From Herbihabitans rhizosphaerae (GTDB taxonomy: Bacteria; Actinomycetota; Actinomycetes; Mycobacteriales; Pseudonocardiaceae), in contig NZ_SGWQ01000009.1 in the NCBI RefSeq assembly GCF_004216555.1, positions 1 through 64,000 of the forward strand: a stretch of 64,000 nucleotides of DNA, given 5' to 3'. Position 1 is the stretch's first letter, and each line of letters opens with the position of its first letter. Below are positions 33,754-43,287 of this stretch, piece after piece. A program made the translations under genes and the position numbers. The notes beneath the pieces are model-generated. The model had not been told where the DNA came from, did not search any database, and saw only the letters and a list, made by a program, of their open reading frames with translations.

Positions 33754-36700
33754 TCACTCTCCCGTTCATGGACCTTGTCGTGAGCACCCGCGGGCGAGTG
33801 CCGCGCGAGGTTGCGCCGTCCTCGATCAATCCCGCGCTGCAGGCCGGCGAGCCGGTTGCGCAGCTCCTCGGCGTCCCGGTTGGCCGGCCGGTCCTCACCC
33901 GGCGCTGACCGCACGCTTCCCGGCAGCAGCCGTTCCTTCGGGTTGCGCCTCGGCAGCCCGGACGTGGTGTAGTCGGACGGCTGGTACGCGGAGGCCGCCT
34001 CGGCGGCGTGCCACCCATCGTCGGCCGGCGACTCCCACACCCGTGCGGCTTCACTGTCCAATGTGGACTGTTCAGGCGTGGACCCGTTGGTGTCGTTGGA
34101 CTTCCCGTCACGCGCACGACTGACACCGGCCTGGTACCTGTTCAGCCGGTTGCGCAGCGCGTCGGCGTCCCTGGGCGGCGCGGTCGCCGGCAGCGCGCTG
34201 TCGGAGTCGGCGACACTGCCGGGCAGCAGTTGCTCCCTCGGCGTCCGCCGTGGCAGCCCCGCCTCGGTGAACGAGGACGGCTCGATCTGCGACGCGGCCT
34301 CCACGGCCTGCCAGCCCTCGTCGGCGGCGAACCGCCACGAGCCGGTCGCATCGGTGTAGCCGTTGGAGAACAGCTCGTCCGGGCTCTTGGCGCTCTCGGC
34401 AGCCTTGGCACGCTTGGCACCCTTGGCTTTCTCCGCGCTCCCGGTGCTCTCGGAGCCCTTGGGCTCCACCGGATCGCGGAACCACGCCGAGAGCATCTCG
34501 TCGAAGATCGGCGTCGTCTCGTCGTTCTTCTGCTCGGCGGGCCCGGCACCGGTGGCCGGTGGCGGCGGGCCGGCGTCCCACCAGTCCGGCTCAGCGCCGT
34601 TGACGTGCTCGGGCGCGAACAGCGTGTGCTCGGCGGTGCCGTTGACCCGACCGTTCGGCGGCGGCTCGGCGCCGTTCTGCTCCGCCTCGCCGAACGCCTT
34701 GCGCGGCACCCGCCTCGGCAGTTCCTCGGCCGGCTCCTCGGACCTCGGCTCCTGCGTCGGAACATCGGCACCCTGGCCAGCCAGCGCGGCCAGTTCGCCG
34801 TCCAGGTCCTCGTACCCGGGCGGTCCGGTCAGGCCGGCGGCCAACCCCGGCACGGCCGACCCGTTCGCCTTGCGCCTCGGCAGGTCGGTACCCGGCAGCG
34901 TGCGCTCGACACCCGGCAGCGGCTCGGCGTCGGTGACCAGCGGGGTGACGCCGGTGGACGTCATGCCGGCCGCCGAGATCACCAGCTCGGCCGGCACGGT
35001 CACCTCGGCGCGCACGCCGGAGACCACACGACCGCCGAACAGCTCGACGCCGATCCCGTGCCGGCCGGCGAGCCGGCCGACCACGAACAGGCCCATCCGG
35101 CGGGAGGTGGACGCGTCCACCGATCCACCCTCGGCGAGCCGCTGGTTGACGGTGGCCACGTCGTCCTCGGTCATGCCGATGCCGCGGTCCATGATCTCGA
35201 TCAGCAGCGAGCCGTCGTCGGCGCGCTTGCTGCCCATGAGCACCTCGGTGTCCGGCGAGGAGTACGCGGTCGCGTTGTCCAGCAGCTCGGCGAGCAGGCG
35301 GACCAGGTCGCCGGAGGCGTACCCGACCACGAGTGCCGGCGGGCCGGGCTCGATCACCACCCGCTGGTACTGCTCGATCTCCGACACTCCGGCGCGCAAC
35401 AACTCGGCCAGCCGCAGCGGCTGCTGGTTGTTCCTGCGCGCCGGGTCACTGCCGGACAGCACCATCAGGTTCTCGTTGTTGCGGCGCATCCGAGTGGCGA
35501 GGTGGTCGAGCTGGAACAGCGTGGCGAGTTGGTCCGAATCCTCCTCGTCACGCTCCAGCCGCTCGAGCAGGCGGAGCTGCCGCTGCACCAGGCCCTGGCT
35601 GCGGCGGGACAGGTTGACGAACACCGCGCTGTAGTTCGCGCGCAGGCCCGCCTCGTCCGACGCCAGCCGCAACGCCTGCCGGTGCACCTCGTCGAACGCC
35701 CGTGCCACCTGGCCGACCTCGTCCTTGCTGCGCACCGGCACCGGTTCGACGACCGGATCGGCGGACGGGTCGAGCCGGCCGGACCGGATCTTGCGGACCG
35801 CGTCCGGCAGCTCGGCGTTCGCGACGTGCAGGGCGCTGGACCGCAGCACGCGCAGCGATCGCAGCATGTGCCGGGACAGGAAGAACATCACGCCGCCGGC
35901 GACCACGATCAGGCTCAGCAGCAGCACCGCGGCGATACCGGCGCGGTCGGAGGCGTCGTCCTGTTGTGCGGTGGACGTCGCTTTCAGCTCGCCGCCGATC
36001 TGACCGGTCGCGGACAGCACCCGCACGAGGGTGAGCTGGGCCGACCGGTTCCACTCCTCAGGAGCGATCGGCAGGCCCGGCCCTAAGTGGCCGACGGCGA
36101 CCTGGAACAGGCGCGACCTGGTGGTCACCTCCTGGCTCGCCAGCCCGCGGTTCAGCTCGTCGCGCCGCTCCGGGGTGGCGACGGCCTGGAAGTCACCGAT
36201 CGCCTGCCACAACCTGGCCTGCGCGTCACGCAGCGCCGCGGTCTCGGCCGGGGTGAGCGACCGGCGAGCGATGCCGACGGCGACCAGGGTCTGCTGGTAG
36301 TACAGCTCTTCCTTGATCAGCTCCAGGTCGTGCAGCGAGGCCGCCTCGTTGGCCAGCGCCGGGTCGCTGATCTCGGTGCCGAGCGCGCGGTCGAACTGCA
36401 GCAGCGCGCGGATCATCGTGCCGTACCTGGCGATCGCGGCGGTCGCGTCGATCTGCGAGGTGTTCACCTGCTCGCGGACCGCGCCGATGCTGCCGACACC
36501 GGTCCGCACGTCGTTGTACGCCGATGAGGTGATGGGGTGCGCGAAGGTGACCCTTCCCGCGGCCTTCTGCAGAGCGGTCCACGAGCCGTCGACGGCCTGG
36601 CGGACCCTGGTGAACCCGGCCGCCTCGGCGACCTTGCCCGAGGCCAGCGCGACCGCCGACTCGTGCCGCTCGTTCTGCAGGTTCGTGGTGAGGGTGCGCA

Positions 36701-36953
36701 GCTCGGCGTTGGCCGCCACACCCCGGTCGATGTTCTCGTACGAGCTGGAGCGCTCCGTCTGCTGGGCGATCTCGAGAACGCCGAGCACGATGGCGAAAAG
36801 CAGGGGAACCAGGATCACCGCGAGGAACTTCGTCGACAGGTTCCAGTCCTGCCAACGGGTGATCGCGGCCAGCCGGGAACGGCGTTTCGCCCCGGAGGTC
36901 CTGCCGCCGGGAGGCGGCTCGCTCGATTTTGTTGGTGTCTCGGTCACCGTCAC
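33750..36953 (-). CDS. cvnA: Conservon sensor histidine-kinase-like protein CvnA
   Basis: A 1067-residue membrane sensor. There is a short basic N-terminus, a membrane segment at about 40-62, a large extracellular nitrate-sensing-like (NIT) domain, a second membrane segment near 335-357, a HAMP-like region, and a HATPase region near 520-640 (DNATAYSSPD; DRGIGM; GLFVVGRLA). The C-terminal 400 residues are acidic and Pro-rich. They contain a duplicated block of about 75 residues, each with W..PADxGW/W..AADEGW, xAxEAAS, GLPRR, LLPGSV and a LRNRL helix. The GTG start lies at 36951-36953. Confidence 0.88.
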   Translation of the reverse strand: MTVTETPTKSSEPPPGGRTSGAKRRSRLAAITRWQDWNLSTKFLAVILVPLLFAIVLGVLEIAQQTERSSSYENIDRGVAANAELRTLTTNLQNERHESAVALASGKVAEAAGFTRVRQAVDGSWTALQKAAGRVTFAHPITSSAYNDVRTGVGSIGAVREQVNTSQIDATAAIARYGTMIRALLQFDRALGTEISDPALANEAASLHDLELIKEELYYQQTLVAVGIARRSLTPAETAALRDAQARLWQAIGDFQAVATPERRDELNRGLASQEVTTRSRLFQVAVGHLGPGLPIAPEEWNRSAQLTLVRVLSATGQIGGELKATSTAQQDDASDRAGIAAVLLLSLIVVAGGVMFFLSRHMLRSLRVLRSSALHVANAELPDAVRKIRSGRLDPSADPVVEPVPVRSKDEVGQVARAFDEVHRQALRLASDEAGLRANYSAVFVNLSRRSQGLVQRQLRLLERLERDEEDSDQLATLFQLDHLATRMRRNNENLMVLSGSDPARRNNQQPLRLAELLRAGVSEIEQYQRVVIEPGPPALVVGYASGDLVRLLAELLDNATAYSSPDTEVLMGSKRADDGSLLIEIMDRGIGMTEDDVATVNQRLAEGGSVDASTSRRMGLFVVGRLAGRHGIGVELFGGRVVSGVRAEVTVPAELVISAAGMTSTGVTPLVTDAEPLPGVERTLPGTDLPRRKANGSAVPGLAAGLTGPPGYEDLDGELAALAGQGADVPTQEPRSEEPAEELPRRVPRKAFGEAEQNGAEPPPNGRVNGTAEHTLFAPEHVNGAEPDWWDAGPPPPATGAGPAEQKNDETTPIFDEMLSAWFRDPVEPKGSESTGSAEKAKGAKRAKAAESAKSPDELFSNGYTDATGSWRFAADEGWQAVEAASQIEPSSFTEAGLPRRTPREQLLPGSVADSDSALPATAPPRDADALRNRLNRYQAGVSRARDGKSNDTNGSTPEQSTLDSEAARVWESPADDGWHAAEAASAYQPSDYTTSGLPRRNPKERLLPGSVRSAPGEDRPANRDAEELRNRLAGLQRGIDRGRRNLARHSPAGAHDKVHERESE

Positions 36954-37669
36954 GCAAATTCCTTCGCGACAGACGTCATTCGGCCTTCAAGCACGGTCAC
37001 CGTGCGGCTCCTTCGCGCGCGGCGGTAAACCACATGGTGAGCGTTCAGCTGTCTCAAGGTCGTTCCTGTCAGGCGCAAACTCTGGCAAGCCCTCGCGGCG
37101 ATCAGAAAGACCGACGCCAGATGATCTTCTCGTCCAGCCTCGACCGCTCGGGTCACGAGCCGACGAAGGTTAGATCGTACATCGCGAATACGTAACATCA
37201 AGTGGAACGAACTTAGCGCTCTTGACCTGCGCTAACAGTTCACCGGTGGTCGCACTGGGCGGACAAACACCGCCCAACCGGGTTCAAGATTGATTTCTTG
37301 CTACATCACGTAGACATCAAGAAGGTTCATCTTCACCCGAACGGGCTAACGCTTGGAAATGCGACTATCTGGCAACAGCGTAAGTTGATGTCCATCATCG
37401 CAGGTCAGAGGCTTGCTTGCGGCCCGCAACGAGAGACCCGACCACTTTTCCACGATCATGGTGAATTGGTCACCGTTCGAGCGCGAAGTGACGCTGTGCG
37501 ACCCCGAATTCACCTAAGGGTGGACCGAATGACGCTGCTCCGACCGGTGTAGCGGCCGGCTGCCCGTTCGCTCGTTTCGGTGTTACCCCAATGGGTGGCT
37601 ACCATGTCGCACTCCAGGCGCGCCTCGACCCACGGGTCCGCGCGAGCCGCACCTTCCCGGAGGGAAAGC
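36954..37669. other. Long divergent intergenic region between cvnA and the DUF485 gene
   Basis: About 715 bp without a gene I accept. GC is lower than in the flanks, and two short ORFs (36950-37201 minus, 37298-37552 plus) lack GC-rich third positions. It must hold the divergent promoters of the conservon and of the DUF485/symporter operon, but I cannot place them. Confidence 0.5.
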
Positions 37670-38086
37670 ATGACCGAGGTGGCACGGTCCACGACCGCTG
37701 CTCGCTCATTCGGCGTCGAGACGTACGAATCCTCGTTCGGCGGTTTCGAACACCCTCGTGAATCGCTGCCGAACCGCGAGATCGACTACGCGAAAATCTA
37801 CGCGAGCGACGACTTCAAGGAGCTTCGAAGCTCCGCTCGACGGTTCATTCTGCCAATGAGCCTCCTGTTCTTCCTGTGGTACTTGACATATGTCCTTCTC
37901 GCCGCCTATGCGCGCGACTTCATGAGCCAGCGAGTGGTCGGTTCTATTACGGTCGCCCTGCTGCTCGGCGTGCTCCAGTTCGTGAGCACGATCGTCATCA
38001 CTGTCCTTTATCTGCGTTTCGCCAGGAAGCACCTCGACCCACGGGTCGAGGCAATCCGGAAAACGGCTGGAGTAGCCGACAAATGA
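37670..38086 (+). CDS. DUF485 membrane protein (symporter partner)
   Basis: 138 residues. A polar N-terminus ends in IYASDDFKELRSSARRFILP, followed by two membrane segments (about 66-88 and 98-121) and RFARKHLDP. This is the DUF485 family usually encoded directly before ActP-type sodium/solute symporters. ATG 37670 follows GGAGGG; the frame is open upstream to 37580 without similarity. The stop overlaps the next ATG (ATGA). Confidence 0.88.
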   Translation: MTEVARSTTAARSFGVETYESSFGGFEHPRESLPNREIDYAKIYASDDFKELRSSARRFILPMSLLFFLWYLTYVLLAAYARDFMSQRVVGSITVALLLGVLQFVSTIVITVLYLRFARKHLDPRVEAIRKTAGVADK

Positions 38087-39687
38087 GCATGGACTTCGCA
38101 GCGGCGCCCTCGACCGGGAACGCCGCACTCAACACGGTGGTGTTCGGCGCCTTCGTCGTGATCACCCTGTACGTGGTGTACCGGGTGAGCAGCCGAGGCA
38201 GCTCCACCGCCGACTACTACGCCGCCGGCGGCCGGTTCAGCGGACCGCAGAACGGCATCGCGCTGTCGGGCGACTACCTGTCCGCCGCGTCGTTCCTCGG
38301 CATCGCCGGCGCCGTCGCGGTCTACGGCTACGACGGCTTCCTCTACTCGATCGGATTCCTGGTCGCGTGGCTGGTCAACCTGCTGCTCATGGCCGAACGG
38401 GTGCGCAACATCGGCCGGTTCACCATGGGCGACGTGCTGGCCTTCCGGATGCGCCAGCGGCCGGTGCGCGCCGCGTCGGCAACTTCCACTCTGGTTATCT
38501 CGTTCTTCTACATGCTCGCCCAGATGGCCGGCGCCGGAACGCTCGTCGCGCTGCTGCTGAACGTGCACGGCAAGACCGGCCAGGCGGTCGTGATCGTGGC
38601 CGTCGGCCTGATCATGGTCTTCTACGTGCTGGTCGGCGGCATGAAAGGCACCACATGGGTGCAGATCATCAAAGCCACGATGCTGCTGCTGTGCGTCGCG
38701 CTGATCACCGTGTTCCTGCTCGGCAAGTTCGGTTTCAGCATTTCCGCGCTGCTGGACGAGGCCGCGAGCAACAACCCGAAGGGGAATGGCATCCTCGAGC
38801 CGGGCGCGCAATACGGCAAGAACGAGCTGAGCAAGCTGGACTTCGTTTCGCTGTCACTCGCCCTGGTGCTCGGCGCGGCCGGCCTGCCGCACGTGTTGAT
38901 GCGGTTCTACACGGTGCCCAATTCGCGCGAGGCGCGTCGTTCGGTCGTGTGGGCTATCGGCGCGATGACGGTGTTCTACTTGTCCACCCTGATCATCGGC
39001 TACGGCGCGGCGGCACTGGTCGGTTCGGACGTCATTCAGGCGTCCACCGGTAAGGAGAACGCCGCCGCCCCGCTGCTCGCCTTCGAAGTCGGCGGCACGG
39101 TGTTGCTCGGCATCGTCGCGGCGGTCGCGTTCGCGACGATTCTCGCCGTGGTCGCCGGCCTCACCCTCACCGCGTCGGCCTCGTTCGCGCACGACGTGTA
39201 CGCCAACATCTTCCGGCGCGGCAAGGCCGACCCACGCGCCGAGGTGCGGGTCGCCCGGCTCACCGCCGTGGCGGTCGGCGTGCTGTCGATCGTCGGCGGC
39301 ATCATGGCCAACGGGCAGAACGTGGCCTTCCTGGTGGCGCTGGCGTTCGCGGTGGCGGCCTCGGCCAACCTGTCGACGCTGCTGTACTCGCTGTTCTGGA
39401 AGCGGTTCAACACCTCGGGCACGCTCTGGGGCATGTACAGCGGACTGATCTCGTCGGTCGTGCTGGTGTTCTTCTCCCCCGTCGTGTCCGGCGCGTCGAC
39501 CTCGATCTTCAAGGGCGTCGACTTCGCCTGGTTCCCGCTGACCAACCCCGGTCTGGTGTCGATCCCGATCTCGTTCATCTGCGGGTTCCTCGGCACGATC
39601 CTGAGCAAGGAGCCCACCGACAGCGACAAGCACGTCGAGATGGAGGTCCGCGCGCTCACCGGCATCGGCGCGAAAGGTTCCGCCTAG
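38083..39687 (+). CDS. actP: Cation/acetate-type sodium:solute symporter
   Basis: A 534-residue sodium:solute symporter with about thirteen hydrophobic segments. Family signatures include STADYYAAGGRFSG near the N-terminus, ALSGDYLSAASFLG, and GLPHVLMRFYTVP. This is the ActP/MctC group that imports acetate, propionate or pyruvate. Paired with DUF485. The symbol reflects family, not a proven substrate. Confidence 0.88.
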   Translation: MSMDFAAAPSTGNAALNTVVFGAFVVITLYVVYRVSSRGSSTADYYAAGGRFSGPQNGIALSGDYLSAASFLGIAGAVAVYGYDGFLYSIGFLVAWLVNLLLMAERVRNIGRFTMGDVLAFRMRQRPVRAASATSTLVISFFYMLAQMAGAGTLVALLLNVHGKTGQAVVIVAVGLIMVFYVLVGGMKGTTWVQIIKATMLLLCVALITVFLLGKFGFSISALLDEAASNNPKGNGILEPGAQYGKNELSKLDFVSLSLALVLGAAGLPHVLMRFYTVPNSREARRSVVWAIGAMTVFYLSTLIIGYGAAALVGSDVIQASTGKENAAAPLLAFEVGGTVLLGIVAAVAFATILAVVAGLTLTASASFAHDVYANIFRRGKADPRAEVRVARLTAVAVGVLSIVGGIMANGQNVAFLVALAFAVAASANLSTLLYSLFWKRFNTSGTLWGMYSGLISSVVLVFFSPVVSGASTSIFKGVDFAWFPLTNPGLVSIPISFICGFLGTILSKEPTDSDKHVEMEVRALTGIGAKGSA

Positions 39688-39786
39688 CGGAACGAAACGT
39701 AGCGCTCCCGCACCGGTTGGCGATTCACTCACGACGTGTGGATCGCCAGCCGGAGCCGTGTGCCCGGCGGACGGATGGAGACGGGG

Positions 39787-42600
39787 ATGCGGGGGAATCG
39801 AATCGCGGGGCGGATCGCCGCGGCCACGATCGGGTTGATCATCACGCTCGGGTGGCCGGCGGCCGCCCAAGCTCAGACACAAGCTCAGTCGACCGCGCCA
39901 GGCCTGAGTGGCACAGCGTCCAAGGACACCTATCAAGACGGTGAACCGTTGGCGCTGAACTTCACGGTGACCAACAACGGTCCGGCGCCGTGCAAGATCA
40001 GCTCGCTGGCGGACGGCGTCCTGTCGATCACCGCGATGAGCGTGGACGGCAAGCCGGTCCAACCATCCTTGGGATATGTCGCGTATACCGACAGCCTCAC
40101 CTCCCAACTGACCGGCGCGCTGCGGACGGTGGCGCCCAAGGGCACACAGGCGCTGGCCGTACGTCCGTCGAACGACGCGACCCTGCAGTCCGTGTCGTTG
40201 TCACCGACCGGTGAGAACATCGCGGCGCGCTGGCCGATGGCACAGCACGGGAAGTACGCGGTCAGCGCCGCATACCTGTATCCGCCCTCGCTCGCCGCAC
40301 CGGATGTATGTCGCGGCGTGAGCGTGCCCGCGACTGTGTCGTTCACCGTCGGTGCGGCACGCGGTGACACCACCACATCGTTCCCGCTCCTTGCGGTGAT
40401 CATCGGCGCCGCGGTCCTGCTGCTGTTGATCGTGCTCATCGTGTGGCTGTCGCGCCGGAAGTCACGAAACAAGGCCGCGCTGATCGCGGTGATCGCGACC
40501 GCCATGGTCGCCGGCCAAATGGTGCTGATGGTGGTGAGCCCGGCGCCGGCCGACGCGAGGATCGTGATTCATCCTGAACCGTTCCCGGGGTCGGTCAAGG
40601 ATCCGATGTTCACCGGCCAGGTGCAGGGATGTATTCGCAGCTTCAAGGCGGAGGACGGCAGCGGCGATCCCTCGGGGATCATTCCGTGGCTGGAGTCCCT
40701 GCCACAGCAGATCGATATCTGGAAATACGACGGACAACGCTCGGAAACCGTCGGAGAATCGGCCGCCGACGCGCAGAACGGAAAGGGCACCAACTCCGGA
40801 GTCGCGTGGAACCCGTACGAATCGGCACCGTATCTCGGCGGCGTCGCGCCACAGGACTGCTCCGAGCTGTACCACGAGCTGTTCCACGCCTACCAGAACG
40901 CACGTGGCCAGAGCCGTGCCGGCAGCTGTACCGCGAAGGACGGAAAAGAGGTCCCGCTGTCCGAGCTGGACGCGACCAACGCGGAGAACGCGTACCGGCG
41001 CTACCGCGGCCTTCCTGAACGCCAGGGCTATGGCACCACGCCGTTCTCCGCCGTCCCGGACAAGTGCCAGCCGTCCAAGCCGAAGCCACCGACGAAGCCC
41101 AAGCCCAATCATTCCGACGAGGACCCGAACACCGACACGGCGTGCGCGGACACGGCGAACTGCGGCGGCAGCAACGGTGACCCGCATCTGACCACATTCG
41201 ACCGACACCATTACGACATGCAGGCCGCCGGTGAATTCGTCGCAGCGAAGTCGGCGAACGGTGATCTGGAGATCCAGGTGCGGCAGATGCCATATCCCGG
41301 CTCGTCCGACGTGAGCCTGAATCGCGCGGTCGCCATGAATGTCGCCGGTGACCGGATCGGCATTTACCAGGACGGCGATCAGCCGCGATTGCATGTCAAT
41401 GGCAAACCGGCGACGGTGAACGGCGTGCAGCCGCTCCCCCGTGGCGGCCGTATCGCACATGTCACCGGTGACGGCCGCGATGCCTATTTGATGACCTGGC
41501 CGGACGGCTCGCGGGTGTGGACCGGAGCGATCGGCGGCTGGGGCCTGCGTATGGACACCGAACTCGCCCCGGCGCGCAAGGGCGCCGTCCAGGGTCTGCT
41601 CGGTGACTTCGACGGCAAGCCGGAGAACGATCTGCGGCCGCGCAACGGGCAGCCGCTCCCGGAGAAGCCGAGCTACGACCAGCTCTACAAGGAGTTCGCG
41701 AAGAGCTGGCGGGTCACACCGGCCGAATCGCTGTTCGAGTACGAGCCGAATCAGGACACGCGCACCTTCACGATCGAGGACTTCCCCGCCCGTGAGATCA
41801 AGGCCGAGTCACTGCCAGCGCGCGCCGCCGCCGAGTCGATCTGCCGCTCGATGAACGTTACGGAACAGCCGTTCTTGGACAACTGTGTTGTCGACGTGGC
41901 GCTGACCGGGCACGCCGACTTCGCCGCGACGGCGGCCGACGAGCAGGCGGTGGTCAAGCCGGTCGACACACCGTCACCCGACAAGCCGATCGCGCACGGC
42001 ACCGGCGTGGTGCTGCGGGACGGAAACGTGGTGGCCGACGCGCTGCACTCGGCAGACGAGGCACACGAGTACAAGATCGAGACGGGCCCGGCCACGGTGA
42101 TCCGTCTCGCGAACCTGGCGGACGAATACGTTCGTATCGATCTGCTCGGGCCCGCGGTGCCGGACGATTCACCCGGGTTCACGATCACCAGCAACTGGCA
42201 GTACCGGGTGCTGCCGAATACGACGTACACGCTGAAAGTGCACCGGGACAACGGAAAGGCCGGCGGGTACGGCTTCCGCGTGGTCGCCGCGAAGGAGCGC
42301 ACTCACCAGGTCAGCGTGGGCGACACGATCAAGGGCACGATCGACGTGCCCGGACGGCTCGACCGGTACGCGTTCACCGCGACCACGGACAGCCAACTGG
42401 AGCTGGAGAACGGCACCGGCTGCAAGCTGACCGTGGTGCTGGTCGAGGACAAGCCCGCCGTGCGCGCCTACACCCCGTACGGCGTCTGCTACGGCATCCC
42501 GATGGGCCGACTCGAAACCGGCAAGCGCTACCAGGTCGTGGTCTGGTCCGACACCTGGAAGGCCGGCGAAACCTACTCGTTCCGAATCAGTGCGAACTAG
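39787..42600 (+). CDS. Membrane-anchored M91-like metalloprotease with VWD domain
   Basis: 937 residues. A signal peptide (1-29, ending AAAQA) is followed by a BsuPI-like beta domain (about 38-190). Two membrane segments lie at 199-222 and 230-250, separated by SRRKSRNK. An exported part then carries HELFH (363-367) in YHELFHAYQNARG, matching the zinc motif of M91/NleD-type peptidases. After a Lys/Pro-rich linker, a von Willebrand type D domain starts at NGDPHLTTFD (463). The C-terminus has pre-peptidase-like beta repeats. The second membrane segment looks like an internal signal peptide (ending APADA), as if two secreted proteins were fused. ATG 39787 has GGAG upstream; earlier in-frame ATGs are less likely. 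Function unknown. Confidence 0.72.
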   Translation: MRGNRIAGRIAAATIGLIITLGWPAAAQAQTQAQSTAPGLSGTASKDTYQDGEPLALNFTVTNNGPAPCKISSLADGVLSITAMSVDGKPVQPSLGYVAYTDSLTSQLTGALRTVAPKGTQALAVRPSNDATLQSVSLSPTGENIAARWPMAQHGKYAVSAAYLYPPSLAAPDVCRGVSVPATVSFTVGAARGDTTTSFPLLAVIIGAAVLLLLIVLIVWLSRRKSRNKAALIAVIATAMVAGQMVLMVVSPAPADARIVIHPEPFPGSVKDPMFTGQVQGCIRSFKAEDGSGDPSGIIPWLESLPQQIDIWKYDGQRSETVGESAADAQNGKGTNSGVAWNPYESAPYLGGVAPQDCSELYHELFHAYQNARGQSRAGSCTAKDGKEVPLSELDATNAENAYRRYRGLPERQGYGTTPFSAVPDKCQPSKPKPPTKPKPNHSDEDPNTDTACADTANCGGSNGDPHLTTFDRHHYDMQAAGEFVAAKSANGDLEIQVRQMPYPGSSDVSLNRAVAMNVAGDRIGIYQDGDQPRLHVNGKPATVNGVQPLPRGGRIAHVTGDGRDAYLMTWPDGSRVWTGAIGGWGLRMDTELAPARKGAVQGLLGDFDGKPENDLRPRNGQPLPEKPSYDQLYKEFAKSWRVTPAESLFEYEPNQDTRTFTIEDFPAREIKAESLPARAAAESICRSMNVTEQPFLDNCVVDVALTGHADFAATAADEQAVVKPVDTPSPDKPIAHGTGVVLRDGNVVADALHSADEAHEYKIETGPATVIRLANLADEYVRIDLLGPAVPDDSPGFTITSNWQYRVLPNTTYTLKVHRDNGKAGGYGFRVVAAKERTHQVSVGDTIKGTIDVPGRLDRYAFTATTDSQLELENGTGCKLTVVLVEDKPAVRAYTPYGVCYGIPMGRLETGKRYQVVVWSDTWKAGETYSFRISAN

Positions 42601-43250
42601 GCGCCGGTGATCAGGTCGGTGGGCAGGTGCGCGACCTCGCCGCACCGAAACGTGCCCTTGCCGCCGGCGTCCAACCGCAGGTGGACGATCGCCGTGTTGG
42701 GCAGCTCGTACGTGACGACGAATGACCGGAACAGCCGCATCTCCCCGGCGGTCGGCGAGGCCGTTCCGGTCATCAGCGCCCACAAAACCGCCCGGATGAA
42801 CATGCCATGGGTGAACACCGCGACCGGTCCACTCGCGCACTGCCGAAGCCGGTGAAGAAAGGCATCGGCTCGGCGGAGCAGGCCAGCGAACGATTCCGCA
42901 CCAGGACCGTCCACATGAGACGGATCGGCCCGCTGCCAGTACTCCTCCACCATCGGCCGGCGTTGGGCGACGGTGGTCGACTGGCCGTGCAGGCTCTGCA
43001 GGTAGGTGAACTCCTCGACCGGCCATTCCTGGTGCGTGACGTCCGGGAAACGCGCCAGCGTGGGGCGCGCGGTCAGTTTCGTCCGGACGTAGGGAGAGGT
43101 CACGATCAGCGCGGGCGGCCGGGGAATCGCGTTCGCGAGATGGTCGGCCTGCGCCTCGCCCCGCTCGGTGACAGGGATTCCCGACGGATCGTCGGTCGCC
43201 GCGCCCGCGTTGGCCACGCTCTCCGCGTGCCGAATCAACCACACCAGCAT
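42597..43250 (-). CDS. Histidine phosphatase (phosphoglycerate-mutase-like)
   Basis: 217 residues. The catalytic phosphohistidine motif RHAES is at residues 7-11, the second His is in FTHGMFIRAVLW, and the Glu region is PVEEF. The substrate is not predictable. Its stop overlaps by 4 bp the convergent stop of the VWD protein. Confidence 0.85.
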   Translation of the reverse strand: MLVWLIRHAESVANAGAATDDPSGIPVTERGEAQADHLANAIPRPPALIVTSPYVRTKLTARPTLARFPDVTHQEWPVEEFTYLQSLHGQSTTVAQRRPMVEEYWQRADPSHVDGPGAESFAGLLRRADAFLHRLRQCASGPVAVFTHGMFIRAVLWALMTGTASPTAGEMRLFRSFVVTYELPNTAIVHLRLDAGGKGTFRCGEVAHLPTDLITGA

Positions 43251-43287
43251 GCCGAACCTCCGGTCGACGCCAGGTTAGCCTGCGGCG

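Noticed and set aside
36950-37201. 83-codon minus-strand ORF ending with a GTGA overlap on cvnA
   Set aside because: The overlap is attractive, but third codon positions are far less GC-rich than in neighbouring genes, no ribosome site is seen and no family matches.
37298-37552. 84-codon plus-strand ORF in the cvnA-DUF485 gap
   Set aside because: Codon composition is not that of a local gene, and there is no ribosome site or recognisable similarity.
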